Origin: Lanius collurio
Taxonomy: Eukaryota > Chordata > Aves > Passeriformes > Laniidae
Assembly: GCA_020086605.1 (NCBI GenBank)
Contig: JACBWW010000050.1
Coordinates: 1,290,791-1,354,790 of the forward strand
DNA length: 64,000 nucleotides
Direction of reading: 5' to 3'
Shown here: positions 36,933-48,900 of the stretch, piece after piece
How the letters are laid out: the number at the start of each line of letters is the position of its first letter
How positions within the stretch are numbered: position 1 is the stretch's first letter
The notes under the pieces: model-generated
The model's input: the letters and a program-made list of their open reading frames with translations, nothing else
The model's database searches: none
What the model was told of the DNA's origin: nothing
Position numbers and translations under genes: made by a program

Positions 36933-39900
36933 GTACTGTAACACACAAAGCTGAAGGGAGGATGTCTAGGAGTGTGTGTCTGACACACATTAAGAATGTC
37001 TCAAATGCATCTTCATAAAAAGACTAAGTTCTAGAACTTTATTCAGACAGGAAATATGATTCAATCTTATAATCACTGAATATTTTCAGAAATAAATTTT
37101 GGTGTAGCATGGTCCTCTTTTTTTGAGGAATAACATAAAAATATAAATGCAATGCAAAATGTGTATGAACCTACTACTTTTTCTGTAGACATTGTCTACA
37201 GAGCCTCTTGCCCTCATACTGATGTATTTAGCCCTAATGTTTTGCAGTTGGATTTGGGAAGAATCTAACATGATAATATTCACAAACGTTGGTTAGAAAT
37301 ACTTCAGTGCTTTGCCACTAAATGCACCACTATTACACCACTGAGGCAAATTTGGAGAATTATTTGTCTAATGATACAAATTTGTATTTACTCTCCAAGC
37401 TCTGTAATTGATTCCTAACTAAAATAGCACTGTTATGGTGAAGCAGAACATGCCACCTGGCAAATCCTATGCTATTGCAGTAGCTCCCAAATTTTCAGAG
37501 GAATAACACTGAGTATTACTTGCTGGTGGAAAATGATTTATTACTACTTGATAACAGAAGGCACACTGTCATGTATCTGAGCAGCTCCTCAGGACACACC
37601 CCATGCCAGGTGTGACCTTGCTCTGACCCCTTGACAAATGATGCCTTCCCACCAGTTTCAGCAAAAATCAAGACTTTTGCCAACAGCAACCAGGGCCATT
37701 CAGGCATTTTCCTTACAAGTAACTCCGTAACTTACAAGTCAAACTTAAAAGAAACGAATGAAGAGTTATAACTATTGGACTATTAACTACATTAATGATG
37801 TAACTATTGGACTTTTTTCCATAAAGGAAGAAGGGTTCAATATACTGGGCATATATCCATAAAGGAAGATGTCCATCTTGTCTTTTCAGCTGCTGTATTA
37901 ATAGTCCAATAACTCAAGTCCATTAATGTCTCCAGTTATCCCTTAGCTCCAGTTTTCTATTTGTAGCAAAGTGGTAACAAGCATTACAAGTACTTGCTGA
38001 AAAATCCCTGTATACGTAAGAGATGTAGTATTTGTTATCCCATGGTCTTCCTTCACACACACGTGGAGTGTGTGCTGTTAGAAATTGTCTTTGGTGTTGT
38101 GTTGTGTTACATGTTATTTCCTTGTTGTTCCTCAGTGTTTCAGCTGATTATCTGTTTGAGCTTGCTGATTGTTCAGCTTCTTTGTTTGTATTTAGGGATG
38201 CTTCACTTGTGGTCCTGCATGTTTCATTTCCAGAAGAAGCTGTTAGCTGGTTGTGTTAGCAGAGATTTCACAGAGGAAAGGGAGGGTTGCAGGGTGAATA
38301 TCTGATCTGGCAGCAGAAGGTAGCAAGGCACTGCAGATCTGGAATGCTCAAAGGTTAAAGCAAGACACCTCCTGATGTCTTGCTTTACCACCTGTTATCT
38401 GCACCATTTCTTATTATCCAGCATTTCCCAGCAGTCTGGGAGTAAAGCCATCATGGGATGAGCTTTTCTGTTAGTCTGCTAGTAAGTAATCTTCTAATTA
38501 ACAAACTGTATTTTATAGGGGTTGCAGGGCTTCCCAACTGTTATTAACCTTAGAGCTGACACCAAATTCTTCCCTAACATCAGGGAAAAAAGTATAGTGC
38601 AGGGAGTAGGCAGATTTTGAAACTTCCAATAAAAATGGCTTCAGGGAGTTGTATTTGTTATGACAGTGCTCTCCAGTTTGCAAGCTAACCTGATTAGATG
38701 GGTTATTAGGAACAGCATTAGCAGTAGTAAAAATCAGACACCTAAGGGGTCTGTCAGGTATGGGTGTGCAGAAGCACACCTATAACCATGCAGAGGGTGA
38801 ATCAAATTGGAAAAAAAGTCAGCAAAGCTGATATACTGCCCAAGGGACTAGTCTGGATGCCTGTGGTCATACTACAGAACTAGTCCTCAAGGACTCCTTA
38901 GTTTTCAGGAGAAATAGGGTAAGTTAGCTCAGTGGAAGACCCCTCTAATCTGAACATATGCTGCTGCTGTTCCTCAGGCTGGCTCAGAGCAAACCTCTGC
39001 TCCCCTCACCTTTAGGAGGGGTCACAGCAGGCCCCCACCTTCTGCAGCATTGAGTGAAGAAACAACATTCTTTAGGAAAAAAAAAAAAAAAAGAGAAGCT
39101 TTAACTCCTTTTCCATTCAGCATTTCCTTAAAGGACCATTGTGGTTTGGCAATGCTTACACCAGTGTTGTGTGATTTTAGATGTATCGAGCTGTACAGGG
39201 AGATGTGGGGCAGGGTATTCTAGAGAGCATGACTGCCAGTGTGATTTTAACTGTCATCACTACATGGAGTGCTGCCCTGACTTCAGGAAAGTCTGCACAG
39301 TGGGTAAGTTCCCAAACACAGCCAGTTCCTCTCCTCAAAATTCCCCTCCCAGCTCCCTACCACACCAGTGTCTCCTCTCTGAATGCTTAAATGTCTGTTG
39401 GTTCACTGTGTCTTTGTTCATTCTCATACATGCATTATTGTCCCCTTCAAAAACTCAGGATAACCTCTTGCAGTCCAAAGAAAATTGTGTATCCACAGGT
39501 TATTGCCAGACAAAGGATTTTACTTTTTTACAAAAGCAGAACTAGGCAAGATGGGCAAAAACAGTTTACTGTTTGTTTTCTACTCCTTGGTGCATTTGTA
39601 CTGTATGTGTTTGTCTCTTATACAAAGAAAAAAGTGGTAAAAGCCAATTCAGAGTTTTGCAGAAAGAAATTCTGACATATTCCAACTCAAATTTAAGAAG
39701 TGTGTATGCTGTGGGGTCTAATCCAAAGCCAGGGTGTCCTTCCATGGATAGAAACTGACTCTGAATCAGAACCACATCCAGAGTCTGCTGGAAAAGATGT
39801 CTGGATGAGTATTACTTTACGCTTATGTGTAGGCAAAACTGTACAATGTAAATAAACACAGGTTTTTCAAAGTGTTTTACGAACATTAAAAACATTTTCT

Positions 39901-42900
39901 TAGGAATCACCAATGTCAGAAAAGTCAGTGATGTGGATAACTGCAGTTTGTCACACTACACTGTGGTTCCAGTAGGATTACAGGAGTAACAAATACTTCT
40001 CAGATCCAGCAACTCCACTGAGTGTTGTTCAAAATGCAGACCTAGCACTCCATAAAATTCCAGTTCTGCTGCCCTGACACACATTGGGGACATTTTTCCC
40101 TTCAGTCTTCCCCATCCTCATTTTGCTTTGTGGGGGTACATCAGCATTCCTCGCAGCTGAAGGTGCAGACTGAGGCATTTTAATTATGTTGGCTATTTAT
40201 TCATTGTGGGTCACATTCTAAAGGTATTCTGGCATCTACACAATGTTCAATCAAAAGTTTAGGGTGGAGGAAGTCTTCCCTGTTCTATTCTAAAAGAGTG
40301 AGTCCAGGCAAGCACAGTAGGTGCCATCCTGAAAGGATGCAGGCAGTCTGGCTAAGGACTGTTGTCTAATTAGTGTGGGATCAATGCTGAGTAAATGACA
40401 GAAATGCCAGACATTATTTATGAATAAGAATTTCCCTAAGATAATAAAAATAGTTCTCATCTGTGCATGTGGGATGGATCCACTGGCATCAACAGACTGA
40501 TTCCACACTAATCCACTAGATGTTCACTACACTAATCCAAAGATGTTCAGAATTTGCCTATACAGTAATCCTAATTCTACTAGATAGTGATTTTACTGTA
40601 AAACATGATTTCATGCCTTGTGTGCCACAGACAACAAATTCAATAGAGACTTATGCAGAGGAAGTGCTTTTCCTGAAGTCTGTAAGAGCTGTACACATTC
40701 TTTCTAAGAGAATGCGGTCATTATTTGATATGAAATAGCAGTTTGGTCAGTGAAGTTTTCAGAAGTTAACCAAAAATGAAATATTAAAATAATGTGGTTA
40801 TAATTTATGTCAAAACATGGTAGATGCTCCTTTAGTACTAATAATTTAAGAACTGTATTAAACAGTTCCAAACTGGTCTCTTGGTGTAACTTGGTTAACT
40901 CATTCACACAATTAGGTTGCAGTGTTTGCCTGGACACACCAGGTACACTCAGTTGTGACCCAATTAGGCCAAATATTTTTCAGAAATACTTTGGTAGACA
41001 CATCATTCTTGTTGCAAAGTGCTACCTAGGTGAACACCTTTCTGCAACCCCAGCCCAGAATTTAAGTATCACTCTTGGGATCACTGCTCTGTGGCTGGGG
41101 AAGTGGCAGCCTCCTACGGTGGGACCTGGCTACAGTGAACGCAGAGGTCACGTTTTGTTGCACTGTCAATGCAATGGTCTCGATGCACTGCCATGGCACA
41201 GTGCCCTTCTGGTGGCACTGCCTGATCCAAACCCCACAATTACAGAAAAATCCTGGATCAGACCAGGATAAGTGCCTGATTTTATGGAGCTGCTCTTGGC
41301 ACCAGCTCGAGCAAATGAACGACTTCACTATAGAGAGGTCCCAGCGTTCCACATGAGCTGGCCCAAAGTCTGACTGTGCTGCTCTGCCTCCCGCAGCCGC
41401 CTCCTGCGAGGGACGCTGCTTTGAATCCTTCGAGAGGGGGAGGGAGTGTGACTGCGATGCCGACTGCGAGCGATACGGCAAATGCTGCCCAGACTACGCC
41501 AAGCACTGTAAAGAGGGTAAGACGTTTCTCCATCACTCTTTTTCAAAGATGTATTTAAACTGAGGTGCTTTGCTTTAACATAAACAAAACGGTGTGGGCT
41601 TTGGTAACAACTGGACAAAAAAAAAAACAGAACAAAAATAACAAAATCTAATTTCACAAACAAATGGTCCAGTTTCTCAAGCATGAACATTTTATGGGCA
41701 CATACAGGTAGATATCCTGGAAGCCATCACCAAGATGTGAATTCTGAGGATAAAGGTGCATTTTGCATTAGGCTGTTTTAGCACTAGCCATGCTCTAATT
41801 GACTATCAGAGCCATTACTCAGAATATAACATATAAGGACAAGTTCTGCACATCAATAATAGAATTCAATGAGACATGCTGAGGAATGAGAACAGTTTTG
41901 TTTGGAAAAGACCTTTTGAGATCATTGTATCCAACCATTTCCCCAGCACTGCCAAGGCCACCACTAAAACACGTCCCCAAGTGTCACATTTATACAGCTT
42001 TTAACTCCCTCCAGGCATGGGGACTCCACCCCTGCCCTGGGCAGCCTGGTAATCTAAACCTCCACTGGTGGTCCTAGGGGTCATTTCCTCTTGTCCTGTC
42101 CCTGTTCCCTGGGAGCAGTGCCCAACCCCCCTGGCTGCCCCCTCCTGACAGGGAGTTGTGCAGAGCCACAAGGTCCCCCCTGAGCCTCCTTTGCTCCAGG
42201 CTGAGCCCCTTTCCCAGCTCCCTCAGCCCCTCCTGGGGCTCCAGCCCCTTCCCAGCTCCGTTCCCTGCCCTGGACACGCTCCAGCCCCTCCAGGGCTCTG
42301 TGGCCAGGAGGGCCCAGAACTGGACACAGCACTCGAGGTCCCTCAGCAGGGCCAGCACAGGGGACAGGCACTGCCCTGGGGCTGTGGCCACAGCAGGGCT
42401 GGGACAGCCCAGGGGCCATTGGCCTCTGGTCTGCCTGGGCATACCTGGATCACATTAGGCCACTGTCACCAGCACCTCCAGGGCCTTTTCCACGGGCCAG
42501 ATGAATAAATGAATTGCAGTAAAACACTGAGTTCATCCTATAAAAACAAGGTGGAAGGTTCAACTTTATGGAAGGTTCAACTCCCTTAAAATCCCCACCT
42601 ATTTAAAAGTGGGGAATGGCTACTCTGTGCCTTGGGATAGCACTACCTGGACCTCCAGACCACTTGCTTGGGGTCACCACAGTCACTGGCAGCATATTAG
42701 AGATGCACATCCTAGATTCTCCCCATCTCAAATCCAACATGGGAAGAGCAGCCCAGCACAGAAACCCATCCTGTGGGGCAAGAGGGAGGAACTGGATGTC
42801 ACATGTTCACACAGTAGCAAGAAAAATTTTAAGAAAACACACTTTTAACCTTCAGGCTGCAAGTTCAGTCCAGGGCAGAATCAAACTGACCTGCAGTCAC

Positions 42901-45900
42901 TTCTGTTTGTTCTGTCCTTTTCTGCAGAGCCTGATGGGGTTTCAGCTGAGCACAAAGGCACAGATCTGGACATGCACTCCCACCCTCATGTAGCTTTAAG
43001 GACACCAGCAAATGAACTCTAGAAATCAACAACAGAATGTGTTTAATTTCATAATGTCCTTAAACCTTCTGGTACCTACAGACCTAATTTAATTTCTGTC
43101 AACAAACTTGGCAAATATGACTTGCCACCAGGTTGCTGTATCCACAGAGCATCCCACCTCCAAGGCAGCCAATTCCCAAAGCCTGCAGTGTAACACACAA
43201 GTCACAATTATCATTTGGTTCTCTTCACCCAAGTGGTCCTCAAGTGCTGGGATAGTGGCTTGGCTTTGCCACACAACTGCACAGTAATTTAGACTTAAAG
43301 AGAGTCTGTATTCAGCATTTTAAGTGTCTTGGAAGCATATTGAGGTGAATTTGCTGCTTCTGAGGCTGCTTAATGTTTCCCACTTTCTGCTGAGTTTATC
43401 ACACCCAAACACTCACAAAACACTGTTAAACCATTTCACTTCTTCAGTTAAAATATAATGAAGAACTAATCAACTGTTCCTGATCTCAAAGAGTTCCTTC
43501 TGTATTTTACTAATCTTTCCTCTCAATTTTTGTCCAAAAATCCAGCAGAAATCCCCCAAACCACTGTACTCAGTATTTTACTATTTACACTATGTGTCAA
43601 TAACTGAGAAAACTGTTAAACCTCTTGGAATAAATCTGCTATTTGAGCATCCTGTGAGCATTTTTTTTCTGTACAGTAAAGCCAAGTGTATGATGGATAT
43701 CCAGAGCTCCCTGTTATCATCCCTCTCCTCCAGAAGCTCCTTATTCCCTAAATACATGTACACACATAACCAAAGCGTTTCCCTCCCCAACAACTGGCTT
43801 TCAAAAGAGTCTTTCAAGCTTCTAGAGTGATTTTATTCAACAAAGACCATTTCTCTCTCTTCCTCAATAAAGGTTTCAGGATATAGTGCAATACCCAACC
43901 TTCCTTGCTTTGAGCACCAGCTTGCTGTGAAAGTGAATCTTTTGACACTGTGGTCATCCCTTGGAGACAAAAATCCCATTCCTTTTGTAAAAAGCTGGTT
44001 ACACACACCTGTGGCAGTTACCAGCTCCCTTGGACAGATCAAAATAATTTGGCCAGTTCCCTGAGCTCCATCACATTTCCTTCACAACTAACAAGTTCCT
44101 TCTACAAGGCTATGCTAGTAGCTCATTTCCAAGTGTACAATTATTTTCAAAACATTGAGCTCCATTCAGAATTTATCTCTTTTCCCACCTGAAAATTGCC
44201 ATTAGCTAATAATGCCTCACCTCAAACTTCTGGGAAAAATACTGCTCATATCTATGATGAAACACTTCAGGATCTAAAGGGCATTTTTGCTCTTTTTCAC
44301 ACAAATAATAGTGTAAAGAAACCTGCAGATAAAAAGAAATTTTGTTTTAAATGGAAGATGGTCAATGAAATTTTGTAATCTCTCTTACACAGTTGACTCC
44401 AAGCACCTATAAAGATAATCTGTTAATGGGACCACTTCTCTCTTTCAGCACACACAGAAAAGCCAACCCCAGAGATACCTCCAGAAAACAAATCAACATC
44501 TAAAAGGTCCTCCACAGATGAGGAAGAGCTGCCAGACGAAACTGTTGAAGGTAGGCAACTATAAGGATGCACCAGGATGGGTGTTACCTGAAGGAACATT
44601 AAAGACCATTTCCCTGCTCTGGAAATAGAAAGCTGATCCTAGACATTACCAGACAGTTACCAAGCTTGGAAGCACTCGGTTTATAAACTGATTACCTCAC
44701 TGAGCCCTCAGGACTTTGGAGAGTTCACTCAGCACAGAGTGGTGATGTCTCCTGTGTCTCTATTGGCTTTTCACACTCATCCTCCAAAAACACGGTACAG
44801 ACCATTGTCAGTCTTGGACAGTGTCCCTTGCTGGAACAGGAAGGGTGGGACAGTGGTGAACTGGCAGCACCAACACAGGAAAATGTCCTAGCAGGTTCCT
44901 CTAGCTTTAATCAAGCCAGGCCTTATGCTGCTTCAGAGAACACATGATTTATTTGCTCTGACTGGAAAATATGCTGCTTTCCTGTGTTCTTTGTTATTTT
45001 GTTCCAGCATTTGAAGTGATAACTCAGGAGATCGGTTTGAACTTGAAACACAAATGAAAAGAGACTAGAAGTCAGTCAATATTTTAATCCCTTCTCCCTA
45101 TTTTTGTTTTAGATTTGCAGTACTTATTTTCTGCTGTTTCAATTTTCTATTATAAAAAAAAAAAATCAAACCAACAATATAGTGGGTTAAATGAAAGAAA
45201 ATTAAGGAAATTCAAATAACCATTAACAGGATCACAGCTGGTTTATGCTATTTCAGACACATGGGATGGGATTGAAACGTATTCTGCAATACTCTGCTCA
45301 TACTAAACACACAGCCTTTGTGAAGGCAGAACTAAACTGCAAAATCTCAGAGAGAGAATACTTAGGGAGAGAGTGAAATGCAGAACCATTTACTGTTCTT
45401 TTTGCTGAATATCAACAATTTCACTCAAATCAATGTAACTATAAATACAAGTAAAGAGAGCCTTAAATGCATACATCACAATGAGGAAAACACCCCAAGG
45501 TATAAAGATACAGTAGGAGATGCAGTCAGGGCTCTGTGTTCAGGAATTATTTTCCTCCTGTTTGCCTACCTCTCTCCTCCAACTCCAGGTTTTTGGTGTA
45601 GGCTATGTTATAATGCAGGACAGTGGAAAAAATCAAAATACGGACAGAGAAGGGAAGTGTTTTGTTAGAAGGACCGTTTTATAGTGTGGATTCCTTTCCA
45701 TGAAAAAGAAAGGGAACCCCAGGCAGCCTTACCTACAAACACCAAACTAAGCCCTGAACCTGGGGCAGTGCCAGGTTGGCCAAAAGGGATCACCTAAAAA
45801 CTGATCTGAGCTGCTGCAAAGCCCTATGCAGACAAAAAGAACTCCCATTTCACCTAGTCCAGGTTAGTTTGGCCCATCCAAAAAAGGCATTGCTATTCCA

Positions 45901-48900
45901 AAAGAAGTACCTATAGCTAACGGGTGTAATGCATTTATAGGCAATACCTACGTGCATGGCAGTTCCAACGGCTGAAGCGAATTTGTATTTGTTTTGTAGA
46001 TCCTGAAATCCAAGTGACCACTCCTGCTCCAACTACAGAACATGCAGAGACAACTCTCGGAGCCACAGAGGCACCGACTACCAGGGAAGACACTCCCACA
46101 ACCCCAAAGGTAGAGGATACAACCCCTGAAACCACAGAGGAGCCAGTGACCGAAGACGACCCTCCCACCACAGATGCAGCAGAAGAAGTGACCCCTGATG
46201 CTACAGAGGAACCATTGACGCAAGTGGACCCCACCGACATCCCCCCAACACAAGACCCAACACCTGATGCCACTGAGGAACCAGCAACTGAGACGGAAGC
46301 ACCCACCACCCCCACACCAGAAGAGACAACCCCAGAGGACCTGACAACACCCAAGCCAGAAGAGACAACCCCAGAGGAGCCCACAACACCCGAACCTGAA
46401 GAGACAACCCCAGAAGAGCCGACCACACCCAAACCAGAAGAGACAACCCCAGAGGAGCCCACAACCCCCACACCAGAAGAGACAACCCCAGAGGAGCCCA
46501 CAACTCCCACACCAGAGGAGACAACCCCAGAGGAGCCCACAACACCCACACCAGAAGCGACAACCCCAGAGGAGCCCACAACCCCCACATCAGAGGAGAC
46601 AACCCCAGAGGAACCGACAACCCCCAAACCAGAAGAGACAACCCCAGAGGAGCTGACAACCCCCAAACCTGAAGAGACAACCCCAGAGCAGCCAACAACT
46701 CCCACACCAGAGGAGACAACCCCAGAGGAGCCCACAACCCCCACACCTGAAGAGACAACCCCAGAGGAGCCAACCACACCTAAACCAGAAGAGACAACCC
46801 CAGAGGAGCCCACAACTCCCACACCAGAAGAGACAACTCCAGAGGAACCGACCACACCCAAACCTGAAGAGACAACCCCAGAGGTGCCCACAACACCTAA
46901 ACCAGAACAGACAACCCCAGAGGAGCCCACAACCCCCAAACCAGAAGAGACAACCCCAGAGGAACCCTCAACCCCCAAACCAGAAGAGACAACCCCAGAG
47001 GAGCCCACAACTCCCACACCAGAAGAGACAACCCCAGAGAAGCCGACAACCCCCAAACCAGAGGAGACAACCCCAGAGAAGCCGACAACCCCCAAACCTG
47101 AAGAGACAACCCCAGAGAAGCCCACAACCCCCAAAGCAGAAGAGACAGCCCCAGAGGAACCAACAACCCCAGAGGACACCACAACCCCAGAGGTGCCCTC
47201 AACCCCCAAACCTGAAGAGATAACCCCAGAGAAGCTGACAACCCCCAAACCTGAAGAGACAACCCCAGAGGAGCCCACAACTCCCGCACCAGAAGAGAAA
47301 ACCCCAGAGGAGCTGACAACCCCTAAACCCGATAAGTCAACCCCAGAGAAGCCCACAACCCCCAAACCTGAAGAGACAACCTCAGAGAAGCCAACCACAC
47401 CCAAACCTGAAGAGACAACCCCAGAGGAGCCCACAACCCCCAAACCGGAAGAGATAGCACCGGAAAAGCCTACAGCTCCCAAACCTGAAGAGACAACCCC
47501 AGAGGACCTGACGACTCCTAAACTAGAGGGGACAATCCCGGAAGAACCAACAACCTTAGCTGACTCTCCTACCACCCCGAAACCTGAAGAGATAGCCCCA
47601 GAAGAACCTACAACCAAGGTGTACTCTCCCACCACCCCTAAAGCAGAGGATGCAGCCTCTCCGACCAGCCCTTCAGCCCCTGAGGCTGAGACCTCTGCCA
47701 GTAAAGCCACGGCTGCTCCTGGCAATGCTGCCGCCACAACAGCTGGTAACGACTCCCCTACAGCTGGGGGAGACACGATGCTTTCAGATACCACAACGGA
47801 GAACGAGGAGACAACACCCAAGAAAGACATAACTTCTCTGCTTAAGGACATTTTCACAGCTATGATGACAACAGCTAAACCAGGTGACTCTCCTAAAGGT
47901 ATGGATGACATTCCAAACACAACTCCTACAGCCAAGCAACCTGCCACTGCAGCATCTGAATCTGATGAAACAACTTCTAAAGACACCAAGACTGCAACAA
48001 CAGCAGCCACAGCTTCTTTGCCCAATCCCACTGTGCTGTTAACAACCATCAAAGAAGATTCAACTCCTCAACCCAGTGAGGCTGTAACACTAAATGAGAA
48101 AGAGGCAACTACAGAAACTGAGCAGGCTGGGCCAGCAGCAGACAAGGAGAGCCCAGGTGCTACTTGTGTTATTGTGGAGAGGACAACAGCTGGTAAAAAA
48201 GAGGTAACAACCATCAAAGAAATGGGCACTACACCTGAAAAAGAAATGGAAGATGTCACTGAAAAGGCCCCTGGTATTGACAAAGAAGAGGTAACTACAG
48301 TTACCAAAGAAACCACAACAAGGGATAAAAAGGACACAATAGAAGAAATGTATCTTGTGTCTAATGGGACATCCAAGCCAACAATACATTTCCAGGAGGT
48401 CACTGAGGCCAGAGAAGAGCCTCACCCAACCGAACCGGAAACTCTGCCAGCAAAAGAAGAGCCTGAGATAAACAAGCCTTTAATACAGGTTGGGGACCTG
48501 CCAATGTTCCCTGGAGAAACACAAGGTAAGTGCATTCTAGCAGGTACAAAAGCACCAGTAACTCGTGGGAACATGGCAGTGTCCCATGAGCAGCCACAAC
48601 CACAGCACCACAGCTGCCAGTGTCCTGAACACTGGAACCTCGGTTCTCAGCTGTGGAGTTAGTTAAATCCTCCAAGTAGTTTAGAACAGGATCTAAATTA
48701 ATTAGTTTCAGTAATTGGTCCTACTGAAAATTATTTCCTGTAAGTACTGTAGAAGATGCAAACAGACAAAAAGTCAAGGGAAGAAGATGACCAATTCCTA
48801 AATTCCATGAAAAAAATTGGTAGAAGTCAGGCTGCATATCCACCCTCCCTCATGGTATCGTGTTTTTTGTAGCCACCTACTAAAAATGTCATAGAGAGAC

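Noticed and set aside
37741..37920. Repeated short words (TAACTATTGGACT, CCATAAAGGAAGA)
   Set aside because: Short and few; within chance expectation for AT-rich intron, without a clear repeat unit.
42074..42508. Several 100-120 codon frames on both strands
   Set aside because: All lie inside a GC-rich CR1 fragment and lack reverse-transcriptase motifs.
46201..47319. Further antisense Leu/Pro/Gly-rich frames (46201-46779, 46897-47319)
   Set aside because: Other frame shadows of the same minisatellite.
45935..48052. 705-codon antisense open frame with silk-like Gly/Val/Ser repeats
   Set aside because: It is the complement of the PRG4 mucin exon. A 39-bp repeat without stop codons in one antisense frame stays open for as long as the array; there is no promoter, splice or family evidence.
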